Shown one piece after another: positions 1 through 11,286 of a DNA stretch of 64,000 nucleotides. Every line of letters starts with the position of its first letter. The stretch's first letter is position 1. Origin of the DNA: CAVPXC01 sp963709505 (GTDB lineage: Bacteria > Chloroflexota > Anaerolineae > JAAEKA01); the NCBI GenBank assembly GCA_963709505.1, contig CAVPXC010000027.1, forward strand, positions 94,907 through 158,906, written 5' to 3'. The notes under the pieces are model-generated. The model saw only the letters and a program-made list of their open reading frames with translations. It ran no database searches and was not told the DNA's origin. The translations under genes and the position numbers were made by a program.

Positions 1-137
1 CGTCATTCTTAGTAAGCTTGATTCCACCTCACATCTGCCCCGCATCGCGCGCATCGAAACCCGGGGGATAGCCGTTTGCTTTGCACGAATGCCTCGGTAG
101 GCAAACAGGCTGCCGGTGGCCCCAGGAGATGCTTTCG

Positions 138-1334
138 ATGATTCGTAAACCGCGCATTCTACTCTATTCCCACGATACCTTCGGCCTTGGACATCTAAGG
201 CGCACACTCTCGGTCGCCGAGCAGTTGCACCGCGACCTTCCCGGCGTGCACCAGCTGATCCTCACCGGCTCGATGGTCGCCGGCGCGTTCGGCCTGCCTC
301 CGCGGCTCGACCTGATCAAGCTGCCCGCGCTGAGTAAGCGCTCGACCGGCGAGTACAAAGCGCGTGCCCTGCCGCTCTCGCTGCGACAGACCGTCGCCTG
401 GCGCGAGCAGATGATCCTTCAGGCCGTGCGCACCTTCGATCCGCACGTGGTGCTGGTCGACAAAGTCGCAGCCGGCGTGCACGGCGAGCTGCTACCGGCG
501 TTGCGTTACCTCAAGACCTGGGTCCCCACCACCGCGTTGGTGTTGGGCATGCGTGACATCGAAGACAGCCCCGATGTAACGCGCGCCGAGTGGCGCGCCA
601 AAGACACGGCCCATCTCTTGGACGCCGTCTATGACCGAATCCTGCTCTACGGCCAGCGAGATCTCTTTGATCCCGTGAGCGCCTACGGCATGTCGGCGGC
701 CGCGGCCGCCAAGGTGGTGGCCTGCGGTTATCTGCGGCGGGACGGCGCGCAACGTTGCCCCGAGGCCGTATGGCGGGAGCTGGGTGTGAACGGCAAGCCG
801 CTGGTGGTGGTTACCGTGGGCGGCGGTGGCGATGGTTTCGAGATCATCCGAGCCTATCTGGATATGTTGGCTGGCCGGCCCGGCGGCACGCCTTATCACA
901 GCCTGATCGTCACCGGCCCGCTGATGTCAGGCGACAAGCGCGGCTTGTTGCGCAAAGCCGCTGCCCTCCCCGGGGTGAGTCTGCTGGAGTTCACACCTGA
1001 CTTGATCAGCTACCTGGCCGCCGCCGATCTGGTCGTCAGCATGGCCGGCTACAACACCGTGTGCGAGCTTTTGTCGCTCGGCAAGCGGGCATTGTTGATC
1101 CCCCGCGCACAGGTGCGTGTCGAGCAGCGGTTGCGAGCCGAAGCGTTGGCCGCCCGCGGCCTGGCGCATCTGCTCCTGCCCAATGAGCTGAGTCCGCAAC
1201 GACTGTCTGACGCTATAAACTTGGCCCTGTCCGCACCGCCGCCGGAGGTCGACCTTCCCCTGGATGGCCTTCGCCAAGCAAGCCAGGCCATCCAAGCACT
1301 GCTTGAGGTAAGGGTAAGAAATCCGGAATCATGA
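138..1334 (+). CDS. MurG-like predicted glycosyltransferase (COG4671 type)
   Basis: About 398 residues. Start taken at ATG 138 because AGGAG at 124-128 lies nine bases upstream; the frame is open from 81 but the earlier ATG lacks a ribosome site. The N-terminus carries an HDTFGLGHLRR loop typical of GT-B glycosyltransferases that bind a nucleotide sugar, and the C-terminal half has the AGYNTVCELLSLGK donor-site region seen in MurG relatives. No signal peptide; likely cytosolic or peripheral membrane. It opens a run of plus-strand genes (two GT4 enzymes, a GT-kinase fusion, an ABC exporter), so a role in making an exported glycoconjugate is inferred. Acceptor and sugar are unknown. Confidence 0.8.
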   Translation: MIRKPRILLYSHDTFGLGHLRRTLSVAEQLHRDLPGVHQLILTGSMVAGAFGLPPRLDLIKLPALSKRSTGEYKARALPLSLRQTVAWREQMILQAVRTFDPHVVLVDKVAAGVHGELLPALRYLKTWVPTTALVLGMRDIEDSPDVTRAEWRAKDTAHLLDAVYDRILLYGQRDLFDPVSAYGMSAAAAAKVVACGYLRRDGAQRCPEAVWRELGVNGKPLVVVTVGGGGDGFEIIRAYLDMLAGRPGGTPYHSLIVTGPLMSGDKRGLLRKAAALPGVSLLEFTPDLISYLAAADLVVSMAGYNTVCELLSLGKRALLIPRAQVRVEQRLRAEALAARGLAHLLLPNELSPQRLSDAINLALSAPPPEVDLPLDGLRQASQAIQALLEVRVRNPES

Positions 1335-1507
1335 GCTGCGATGTCGCCAAGAGCGCAAAGGACTGCATGGCCGGAGAAGGCCGAAGCGTTGGCTATGCAA
1401 ATCTCGACAGCCACGCATTCGACCAAGAAGACAGCTCTACTCTGTCTACCTTCTGCGCCTCTGCGCGAGCTATCTGAGTTGTTTCCCGCACGAAAGGACC
1501 TTTTGCC

Positions 1508-2719
1508 ATGACCCAAATCGCGTACGTGCTGAAAATGTACCCTCGCTTTTCCGAGACCTTCATCGTCAACGAGATCCTGGAGCTGGAGCGCCAGGGTGTG
1601 GATGTGCGCATTTATTCGTTGCGCAAGCCGGACGACGGTCGTTTTCACGCCAGCTTAGCACGCGTCAAGGCCGGTGTGGTCTACGTGCCGCAATATCCGC
1701 AGATGGAACCGGAGCGGGTGCAACGAGCCCACGAACTGGTAAGCCAGGCCTTTCCTGAAAGTTATAGCACATTGCGGGCCGAAGTCGAGGCGAAGCAAGA
1801 CGAGTTTCTGTTCAAGCGTTTCGTGCAGGCCGGTGTGATCGCGGCCCACCTGTACCAGCACCCGGTCGATGCGATGCATGCGCACTTCGCCTCAAGCGCA
1901 ACCCGGGTGGCCACTTATGTCCATCGCATGATCGGCCTGCCCTACAGCTTTACCGCTCACGCTAAGGACATCTTTCACGACGAAGTCAACCCCGAGTCGT
2001 TACGCACCAAGATGCGAGACGCGCGCTTTGTGGTAACGGTCAGCGATTTCAACAAGGCTTACCTACAAGGGCTGCTCAATGGGGGAAAGGGTGATGTGCG
2101 TCGATTGTACAACGGCATCGATCTGCGCACCTTTGCGCCCGACCCCGCAGTTCGTCGCGAGCCGGGCCTGATCCTGAGCGTGGGTCGGTTGGTGGAGAAG
2201 AAGGGCTTCGAAGACCTGATCCGCGCGTGCGCCTGGCTGCGCGAGGGAAAGGTAGAGTTTCGGTGCGAGATAATCGGCACGGGTGAGCGCCGCGAAGCGC
2301 TCAAAGCCCTGATCGCCGAACTGGATCTGGAGAAGCACGTCACTTTAGTCGGACCCCGGTCGCAAGACGAGGTACTGCGCGCCTATCGTCGAGCCACGGT
2401 CTTTGCCCTGCCATGCATTGTTGCCAGCGATGGCAACCGCGACGGCCTGCCCACGGTGCTGCTGGAGGCCATGGCCGTGGGACTGCCTGTGGTGTCCACC
2501 CGCCTGGTAGGCGTGCCCGAAATCGTAGAAGATGGCGTCGACGGCCTCTTGGTTGAGCCAAGCGACTCTGCGGCACTGGCCGCCAGCCTGGAGCGTGTGC
2601 TACAGGATGCCGAGATCCGCGATCACTTGTCCCATGCCGGCCGTCGCAAGGCAGGACTGCACTTCGACGGTCGCCGCAATGTGGCGCAGTTGCGAGAGTG
2701 GTTGGAGGAAGGTGCATGA
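1508..2719 (+). CDS. GT4 family glycosyltransferase
   Basis: A 403-residue GT-B enzyme. The N-terminal acceptor domain begins MTQIAYVLKMYPRFSETF, typical of polysaccharide or lipid glycosyltransferases. The C-terminal domain has LSVGRLVEKKGFEDLI and a DGLPTVLLEAMAVGLPVV region with the paired glutamates of the GT4 EX7E motif. AAAGGA precedes the ATG. The stop overlaps the next start in an ATGA arrangement (2716-2719), so translation of the next gene is probably coupled. A 173-base gap separates it from the preceding glycosyltransferase. The exact sugar cannot be read from sequence. Confidence 0.88.
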   Translation: MTQIAYVLKMYPRFSETFIVNEILELERQGVDVRIYSLRKPDDGRFHASLARVKAGVVYVPQYPQMEPERVQRAHELVSQAFPESYSTLRAEVEAKQDEFLFKRFVQAGVIAAHLYQHPVDAMHAHFASSATRVATYVHRMIGLPYSFTAHAKDIFHDEVNPESLRTKMRDARFVVTVSDFNKAYLQGLLNGGKGDVRRLYNGIDLRTFAPDPAVRREPGLILSVGRLVEKKGFEDLIRACAWLREGKVEFRCEIIGTGERREALKALIAELDLEKHVTLVGPRSQDEVLRAYRRATVFALPCIVASDGNRDGLPTVLLEAMAVGLPVVSTRLVGVPEIVEDGVDGLLVEPSDSAALAASLERVLQDAEIRDHLSHAGRRKAGLHFDGRRNVAQLREWLEEGA

Positions 2720-3570
2720 ACATCCTATACCTCTGCGCCGATCGCGGTATTCCTGTTCGAGGCCACAAAGGCGCTGCCGTGCACGTGCGGGCGATGGCCG
2801 ATGCGTTCAGCCAGGCCGGCCACTCGGTCACGATTCTGACCCCTCACCCCGGCCCTGGCGACGGGCCAGCGCCTCAGGCCGCGATTGTTGAAGTGCCCCT
2901 GCCGTCGTTGCCGCCCACGGCCGACGAGGCTGCAGTGCGCGACTTGCAGTCGTGGGCCTACGCTGGCGTGCTGTTCGACGCTGCGCTTTCGCTCGTCGCG
3001 GACGAGACGGCTGTGTCGGCCGGTGACTTTTCGCGAAAGGATGTGCGTCTTGGGTCTCGCTTTGACTTCGTCTACGAGAGATACTCCCTCTGGAGCAACG
3101 TCGGGGCTCGCCTGGCGCAGGCAACCGGCTTGCCATTTGTGCTCGAAGTCAACGCACCGCTGATCAAGGAGGCCAGCCGCTATCGCAGCCTCGGAGATGT
3201 CGCGCTGGCCGCCGAGATCGAGCGGCGACAGCTCGACGCTGCGTCGATCGTCGCCGTCGTCTCCGAGGCACTGCGCGATTATGTCGTTGGCCGCGGTGCA
3301 GCGCCGGAGTGGGTGCACGTGCTGCCCAACGGCGTCGATCCGCAGCGCTTCCACCCTGCCGTGCGCGGCGGGTCAGTGCGTGGCGCCTACGGTCTGGACG
3401 ACCGCGTCGTCGTCGGTTTCGTCGGCCGGCCACGGCCCTGGCACGACCTGGAGACGCTGCTGGCGGCTGTAGCGCAACTACACCGTGACGATCCGCGCAT
3501 TCACCTGCTGCTGGTCGGTGAGATGCCTGACGACCTGCCCGCGCGATTGATGCACCATGGGCTCGATTGA
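2716..3570 (+). CDS. GT4 glycosyltransferase, N-terminal part of a frame-broken GT-kinase fusion
   Basis: Starts at ATG 2716, overlapping the previous stop by four bases. The first residues, MNILYLCADRGIPVRGHKGA, form a GT4 acceptor domain with a KGAAVHVRAMADAF helix. It proceeds through HVLPNGVDPQRFHP into the donor domain (VVGFVGRPRPWHDLETLL), then stops at 3568-3570 in mid-domain. The remainder of the domain resumes at once in the next frame. Deleting one T from the TT at 3567-3568 joins GLD to DAATLTGPVPHDDVPRH without loss. I therefore read 2716-5065 as one gene of about 782 residues interrupted by a likely one-base error. Confidence 0.85.
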   Translation: MNILYLCADRGIPVRGHKGAAVHVRAMADAFSQAGHSVTILTPHPGPGDGPAPQAAIVEVPLPSLPPTADEAAVRDLQSWAYAGVLFDAALSLVADETAVSAGDFSRKDVRLGSRFDFVYERYSLWSNVGARLAQATGLPFVLEVNAPLIKEASRYRSLGDVALAAEIERRQLDAASIVAVVSEALRDYVVGRGAAPEWVHVLPNGVDPQRFHPAVRGGSVRGAYGLDDRVVVGFVGRPRPWHDLETLLAAVAQLHRDDPRIHLLLVGEMPDDLPARLMHHGLD

Positions 3571-5055
3571 CGCAGCCACGCTCACCGGCCCGGTGCCGCA
3601 CGATGACGTGCCGCGGCACATCGCGGCCATGGATGTGGCAGTATCGACCCACCTGCCAGCCGACCCATCCGAGTTTTACTTTTCGCCGCTCAAGCTGTTC
3701 GAGTACCTGGCCTGTGGCGTGCCCGTAGTTGCCGCCGACATCGGCCAGCCGTCGCAGATCCTCCGCGCCGGCGAAACGGGCTATCTCTATCCACCCGGCG
3801 ACGCCGCGGCTTTGGCCGGCCGGATCCGCCTCCTGCTGTCGGATCCCGCCCACGCACGCGAGATCGCTTGGCAAGGTGCTATGGCAGTACTTACGGAATT
3901 CACGTGGGAGAGGAACGCGCAGCGGGTGTGTGAATTGGTGGCAAGTGGCACGTGGCACGAAGTCCCGGAGCGGAGCGTCGTGGAGGTGGCGGGTGGCAAA
4001 CCGCCCGATCCTTCGCACCCCTCGCTTGGGTCGGTCTCTGACCGTACCCTGTCGCACCTCTCGCTTCCCCTCCTAGACCCAAAACTCCGCCAACGCCTCT
4101 ATCGCGCAACCCGGGTTGATCTGGCAGAGCGGTTCCTGACCGAAGTTCTCGAAGAGGCGAAGGTCACAGGTCATCATAATCCATTAACCATCGAACAAAT
4201 CGACGTGCTCAAATACAAGCCAGGCCGTCGCTGTGTGCTGGCCTACGAGCTTGGCAGGTCACATGGCACAGACGAACGGCTTCAAGTCATTGGCAAGGTT
4301 TTTCGCGATGAGCGCGGCCAGCGGCTGCACGTCTTGCAGCGGGATCTGTGGGTCAACGGTTTCGGCCCGGCGGCTGCCGACGGCATTCATGTGGCGCGTT
4401 CGCTGGGTTACGTGCCGGAGATGCGCATGCATATCCAGCAACGTTCTCCTGGACGGACCTTGAACGAGCTCGCGCTGATCGGATCGATCACGCCGTTCAT
4501 CCCGCGCTGTGCGGCGGCTCTGGTCAAGCTGCACAGTGCGGGCGTCCAGACGGAACTCAAGACCTATCAATTAGAGGACGAACTGGCCAGCTTAGATCGC
4601 TTCAACGCAGAGTTGGTCGAAAGGTTGCCCGATCAAGCGAAACGCATTGGCGCGTTGCGCACCAAGCTGCAGACGCGGGCCGCAACCTTGCCGCCCGCGT
4701 CCGACCTGACGCCGGTGCATCGTGACTTCTACTACAGCCAGGTACTGATCGATGGCCCTCGATTGACGCTGATCGATTTCGACCTGCTCGCCCTGGGCGA
4801 TCCGGCGATCAACGTCGCCAACTTCACCGCCCATCTGCTGTTCCTGGGTCTGGATAAGCTCGACGACCTCCATGCCCTGGCCGGCGACGCACAGGCTTTC
4901 GTCGACGCCTATGCGCGCCGGATGCGCGTGGACGAGGCCTTCGATCGTCGCCGAGCCTTCTACCAAGCGGCTACATTCTTCCGGCTTCTGAATGTGGTAA
5001 CGTCTCGACCCGGCCTGGCGAAACATTTTGAATCGCTCCTTCAGGTGACAGAACA

Positions 5056-5065
<10 letters not shown>
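3557..5065 (+). CDS. GT4 C-terminal half fused to an APH-like phosphotransferase domain
   Basis: The first ~130 residues complete the GT4 donor domain (FSPLKLFEYLACGVPVVAAD, with the conserved glutamate). After a short linker comes a ~310-residue kinase-like domain of the aminoglycoside phosphotransferase/choline kinase fold. It shows a catalytic loop LTPVHRDFYYSQVLID (HxD, although the usual Asn two turns later is not obvious) and the metal-binding LIDFDLLALGDP. Such kinases phosphorylate small hydroxylated substrates; fusion to a glycosyltransferase suggests the sugar donor or acceptor is phosphorylated in the same pathway. This is inference. The apparent ATG at 3557 is an artefact of the frame break. 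The stop overlaps the ABC transporter start by ten bases. Confidence 0.82.
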
Positions 5066-6956
<1,891 letters not shown>

Positions 6957-6960
<4 letters not shown>

Positions 6961-7832
6961 ACCGCACTGCAGAGTCCAGCGGGTCGCGACGCGCTGGTCG
7001 CCGCTTCGCCGCCGCGATCGCCGCACTGCTGCTCGTACCCGGGCTCGTGACGATCCTGGCTTTTGGCACGTTGCTGACAACGCCGACCTCAGCTTGGGTA
7101 GCGGGCACGCCGCTGGTGGTGACGCCGACCTCGACGCCTCCCCCGGCGCCTCCGGTTGAAACATCGGCGCCCGATCCGCGTTCGGGTATCGATGCGGGGC
7201 TAGCGGCCTACGACAGCGGCAACTTTCATGAGGCCGAGCAGCAATTCCGCCTTGCCCTGGCTCTTGCGCCTCAGGAAGCCGGGTTGCATAACAGCTTAGG
7301 GCTGACGCTGGCCAGGCAGGCGAGGCTGCATGAGGCTATCGACGCGTATCGACAGGCAATTGCGCTCGACCCCGGCTTGCCAGAGGCGCATAACAATCTG
7401 GCGGCAGCGTATCATACACTGGGCCGGTTGGACGAGGCACAGACCGCCTATCAGGCAGCGATTGCTGCCAATCCGAACTTTGCGCTGGCCCATATTGGCT
7501 TGGGCAATCTGTTGCAGGATATTGGCCAATCGGAAGCCGCGGCTGCGGCCTATCGACAGGCTATCAACGCCGATCCAAACATGATTTCAGCCTACCGAAG
7601 CTTGGCCGCGGTGACCGCCGCTCAGGGCGACCTGGCGGCCGCAGCCGTGACACTGGAACAGGCAGCATTGCATGCGCCCGTCGATGCGGCCATTCACTAC
7701 GATTTGGGCGGGGTCTACGCGCTGCAGGGTAGGATCGCCCCAGCGCGTCGACAGTTCCAACAGGCTATCGACCTGGCGTCTGACGGCGACCTGGCCACCA
7801 AGGCGCGTGCTCAGCTTCAACGCTTGCCCTAG
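6957..7832 (+). CDS. Membrane-anchored TPR protein
   Basis: 291 residues. A basic N-terminus and one hydrophobic segment (about residues 16-40) precede a Pro/Thr-rich linker (residues 55-75) and six consecutive tetratricopeptide repeats (about 75-285). The repeats are recognisable by Gly/Ala at helix positions and an ALDP or ANPN turn at each repeat end. TPRs form protein-binding superhelices; here the domain should lie outside the membrane. Start overlaps the ABC exporter stop (ATGA), so it belongs to the same operon and may scaffold the export machinery. No catalytic motif. Confidence 0.85.
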
Positions 7833-7833
7833 C

Positions 7834-7926
7834 GGTGAACGGTAATCGGTATCTTATACTCGGTGGTCGGATTCCAAAGGTTCTGCAATCCGATCACCGA
7901 TTATCGACTACCGATCACCGATCACT
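7834..7926. repeat. Heptamer-phased inverted repeat downstream of the TPR gene
   Basis: Left arm 7834-7868 consists of seven-base units of GGTAATC type and right arm 7892-7926 of GATCACC type, which is the reverse complement theme. The two arms can pair as an imperfect hairpin between the TPR stop and the next start, so it may double as a terminator. Same architecture as the other heptamer repeats in this window. Confidence 0.6.
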
Positions 7927-7949
7927 ACCGCTTCATGAGAAGAGGACCT

Positions 7950-8698
7950 ATGAAAACCTTTAAGACTCTATCCCGACGTACGCTGCTTTTCCTGATCGCA
8001 CTTCCCGCCGTGGCGATAACCGTCATCAGCCTGGGCGCGCTCCTGTCTGTTGTGACAACGGCTGTTGCCGATAGCCAGCCGGGCACGACGCTCTACGAGC
8101 TGCGCCAACCGGCGTTGGAGCTCCGACGCGCGCTTACGGTGGACCCCGCTGTCCGAGGTCAGATCGATGAGTTGTTGGACCAGACCAGCCTGCCAGGTGG
8201 AGTGGCGCCGGCCGATCGAAGCACTCGAACCGGGGAGAAAGGTTTCGCCAGTGAGGCCGGTGATCTCCCACTGGCCAGGCCTGCCGCAACCTCGACGAAT
8301 GCACCAACCGCATCCGGCGATGACGCACCGTCCACGGCGACGCCGGTGGAACAGCCCGAAAAGCCTGAGCCGACTGAAACGTCGCGGGTAACCAACACCC
8401 CGCGTCCGACCGAAACGCCGCGACCGACGCAGAACGTCGGAGCCTACCGAGACGCCGCGACCGACGCGCACATCGGAGCCTACCGAGACGCCGCGACCGA
8501 CGCGCACATCGGAGCCCACCGAGACGCCGCGACCAACGCGCACATCGGAGCCCACCGAGACGCCGCGACCGACGCGCACGCCGGAGCCCACCGAGACGCC
8601 GCAACCGACGCGCACGCCGGAGCCTACCGAGACGCCACGACCGACGCGCACAGCCGGAGCCTACCGAGACGCAGCGTCCGACAGAGACACCAGATTGA
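7950..8698 (+). CDS. DUF5667-like membrane protein with Pro/Thr stalk (frame breaks in the stalk)
   Basis: Start at ATG 7950 preceded by AGAGGA. A transmembrane segment at about residues 12-45 is followed by a short domain with LYELRQPALELRRALTVDP, resembling the PGD-xxYPLK-LALTTDP region of DUF5667 proteins. Next comes a PTETPRPTRTSEPTETPRP-type stalk. As given, the frame runs out of the stalk into Gly/Asp/His repeats and ends at 8789. Dropping one A at 8433-8434 and one G at 8656-8657 keeps PTETPRPTRT repeats going to a stop at 8696-8698, just before a terminator hairpin. I take 8698 as the real end. Probably a surface protein; function unknown. Confidence 0.6.
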
Positions 8699-8712
8699 AC
8701 ACTGCATACAAC

Positions 8713-8748
8713 AACCCTGTCGTGGGTCGGCCAACCCACGACAGGGTT
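8713..8748 (+). terminator. Strong hairpin, probable terminator
   Basis: Perfect 15-bp inverted repeat (8713-8727 and 8734-8748) with a six-base loop, followed by GTTTT at 8753-8757. It lies 15 bases after the corrected stop of the preceding stalk-protein gene, which supports that stop. Confidence 0.65.
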
Positions 8749-9027
8749 CGACGTTTTGCCGCTCTCGGTTGGATGGTCACAGGCGGTAATTAGACTTGAT
8801 TGTCTTCCGGCTGCCCGGTCGGCGTCACGGTGCGCGTCGGCGTACGGTAACCGTTGCATCCAAACGCCGCCATCGTTGCGTAAACAGAATGATTGGCGCA
8901 CAGGCGCATCGAATAAGCCAACGGCAGTCGCAAAAGCAAACGTTACTGTACGGCAGAAGGATGCGCTGTATTTGCGTTTTCTCCGATATCGGGTATGGTT
9001 TCGGCACATATGTATGCTCTGAGGCAT

Positions 9028-9122
9028 GCAGGTGGCAGGTTGCAAATGGCAAGTCAAGTGTAAGCTAACCTCCGACCTGCAACCTGCCACTTGCGACCTG
9101 CAACCTGCAACCTGCGACCTAC
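9028..9122. repeat. Heptamer inverted repeat (GCAGGTT/AACCTGC family)
   Basis: Left arm 9028-9055 is four seven-base units (GCAGGTG, GCAGGTT and variants). Right arm 9074-9122 is seven units of the complementary word (GACCTGC, AACCTGC). The arms can form a long stem. The same word recurs at 23843, 38669 and 41664. Confidence 0.75.
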
Positions 9123-9181
9123 TCGTCATCCGTAAATGGTCCGCATCCTTTTTGTAGCCTTCAACGTTTGCTTTACCGACG

Positions 9182-9757
9182 ATGCAAGACGTCTGCACCG
9201 ACCCTGAGATGGTTCTGCTTCTTGAGCGCGCCAAACGGCACGATACCGCTGCGCTCGATCGGCTGTACCAGCTCTACATTGACAAAGTGTATCGCTATAT
9301 CTGGTATCGCGTTGGTGAGCAGGTGACGGCGGAAGACCTGGCGATGGACGTGTTCGTCCGGCTGGTAGAGCATATCGAGGGTTTTCGTATTCCCCCGCAA
9401 CAACAGGTGGCGGCGTTCTCAGCCTGGTTGTTTCGAATAGCCGGTAACTTGGTCAACGATCACCACCGCAGACGGGTGCGGACCGATCACTACGTCGAAA
9501 GCAAGAAGAACGAGCTGAGCTGGGCCAGCGCAGACGCGTTTGACGGCGAGCTGCGCCACATGGCGATGCAGGACCAGTTGCGCAAAGCGTTGACCCAACT
9601 CAACGATAGCCAGCGCGACGTGCTTTATTATCGGTTCGTGGTCGATTTAAGCAGTCAACAGACCGCCAGTGCGATGAAGAAGAGCGAAAGTGCGATCAAA
9701 GCTCTCCAACACCGTGCGTTGGAGAGCTTACGCCGCGCTTTGGGCGTAGAAGACTGA
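9182..9757 (+). CDS. ECF-type RNA polymerase sigma factor
   Basis: 191 residues. Region 2 (about residues 25-100) shows LYIDKVYRYIWYRVG, AEDLAMDVFVRLVEHI and FSAWLFRIAGNLVNDHHRR. Region 4 (about 130-185) shows LRKALTQLNDSQRDVLYYRF and a helix-turn-helix ending SESAIKALQHRALESLRR. This is the two-domain layout of extracytoplasmic-function sigma factors. No clear ribosome site precedes ATG 9182; ATG 9209 is an alternative. It ends four bases before a gene for a membrane protein with a cytoplasmic N-terminus, the usual place for an anti-sigma partner. Confidence 0.92.
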   Translation: MQDVCTDPEMVLLLERAKRHDTAALDRLYQLYIDKVYRYIWYRVGEQVTAEDLAMDVFVRLVEHIEGFRIPPQQQVAAFSAWLFRIAGNLVNDHHRRRVRTDHYVESKKNELSWASADAFDGELRHMAMQDQLRKALTQLNDSQRDVLYYRFVVDLSSQQTASAMKKSESAIKALQHRALESLRRALGVED

Positions 9758-9761
9758 CGGC

Positions 9762-11286
9762 ATGGGCAGTGTTTCGATCATGAGTTTTGAGGAGTGTCTC
9801 AACGATTGTCTGGACCGTCTACAGCGCGGCGAGTCGCTGGAGGCGTGTCTGGCGCGCTATCCGGAGCACGCCGACGACTTACGCGGCTTGCTGCAGGCCA
9901 GCCAGGTGCTGCGCGCATCGCCGCCGCCGCTGTCGGCCACGGCGCGAAGCCAGGGCCGTGAACGGATGCACCGCGCAGCCGAGCAACGGCCAACAAGACG
10001 CTGGCAGGTATGGCCGAGCAGGTGGGCCTTGCCTCTAGTAGCGACGATTGCGGCAGTGTTTCTCGTAGTCGTGGCGGGTGCAGCAAGGACTAGTGCGCCA
10101 GGCGATTTGGCCTATCCGTTGCGGCATTTTGCAGAGACAGCCATCCTGCAGCTAACGACGGATTCGATCGGTCGCGCCGCTCGCCATCTGGAGCTGGCCG
10201 AGCAGCGGCTGGCCGAGGTGCAGGAACGTTGGCAGGCGCAACGGGGTATCGATCGTGGGGTGTTGATAGAGGGAGTGAACGAAATTGGAGAGGCGCTCGG
10301 CGAGCTTGCCCAGGTAACGAACGATCCCAACCGGGCGAAATCGGTTCTGACCGAGTTGGCAGCCGTGGCCTATGAAACGCGCTCTTGGGTGCTGAACGTT
10401 GCCCTTGAGGCGCCGGTGGCTCGCGACGAACTCGAAGGGATCGCCGCGCAGTTGACGGTCTACGAGCAATGGACCCAGGCCGGCCTGTTTGACCTGGCGT
10501 TGCTGCAAGGCTTTCTGCGTGGCGAGACACCGCCCATGCTCCCGACGCTGGTGCCCCAGGGTCCAACCGCAGTTCCTACTCCATCGGCAGTGGTCGTTAC
10601 CATGGTGCCGACAAAGACCGAGACCCAAGTGATCGTCGTATCGACAATCGCAAACATCGCGACGCGGTCCGCGTCGCCAGCACAGCCGGGCGGCAGTACG
10701 ACGGCTGAGGCAACCGCCACAGCCACAAGATTGCCTGGCGTGTCGTCCACACCGGCTCAACCTGCGCCTACCTCACCATCGCCGACTGGCATTCCTCAAC
10801 AGTCGCCAGTCTCCACGCCGACGCGTCCCAACACGCCGACGGCTACAACGCGCCCTGTCACTCCGGCGCCGACAGAAACACTCCGCCCGGCCACTCCAAT
10901 TCCAACCGCCTTGCCGCCAAACACTCCCACGCCGAACTCCGCGCCCTAACACGCCAACGGCGACTCCACGTCCAAACACTCCAACGGCGACCGACGAACC
11001 CACAAAGACGGAAGAGCCGACCGAAACATTGCGCCCGACCCAGACACCGCATCCATCAAACACACCTCGACCCACCGAGACCCTCGAACCAACCGAGACG
11101 CCACGCCCCACCCGAACGCCGGAACCATCTGACACGCCCAAGTCGGCGACGACCCGCGAGCCTACAGAAACGCCGGAACCGACGCAGCGGGCGGCTAGCT
11201 ATCCCACCTGGGTCTCGGGCACGCCTACTGCCTTGCCGGTCTCAGCCAACTCCAACGCGGCCAACACCGCTGCGTGGTCACACTAA
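9762..11286 (+). CDS. DUF5667-type membrane protein with Pro/Thr stalk, candidate anti-sigma partner (frame break)
   Basis: Start ATG 9762 or 9780. Residues 1-80 form a soluble domain (SFEECLNDCLDRLQRGES, LARYPEHADDLRGLL) like those in sigma-linked regulators. One transmembrane helix follows at about 90-112, then a DUF5667-like extracytoplasmic helix pair (PGDLAYPLRHFAETAILQL), then a long TPT/PTET stalk. The frame as given stops at 10949. Removing one A from 10935-10936 continues the stalk (TPRPNTPTATPRP) to 11286, ending SNAANTAAWSH. Adjacent to the ECF sigma gene with a four-base gap, so a membrane-bound sigma regulator or surface sensor is inferred. It overlaps the convergent ABC permease end by nine bases. 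Confidence 0.68.

Larger units (their letters stand above)
8699..9181. other. Intergenic region without a gene
   Basis: The 483 bases before the sigma factor hold the terminator hairpin and a long heptamer inverted repeat (9028-9122). I see no convincing coding region; short open frames here lack ribosome sites and protein-like composition. Confidence 0.6.

Noticed and set aside
3567..3568. Programmed ribosomal frameshifting in the glycosyltransferase-kinase gene
   Set aside because: There is no slippery heptamer or stimulating structure, and the same kind of one-base homopolymer excess occurs in many unrelated genes of the window.
7968..8651. Antisense Gly/Val/Ser-rich repeat protein (VGRGVSVGSDVRVGRG) on the minus strand
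   Set aside because: It is the reverse complement of the Pro/Thr stalk repeats and has no ribosome site; a shadow frame.
8433..8789. Repeat protein of Gly-Ala-Tyr/His-Arg-Asp units at the end of the first stalk gene
   Set aside because: The same DNA in the neighbouring frame gives PTETPRPTRT repeats that match the preceding stalk and end at a stop just before a terminator hairpin. The Gly/Asp/His repeat is best explained by a one-base error.
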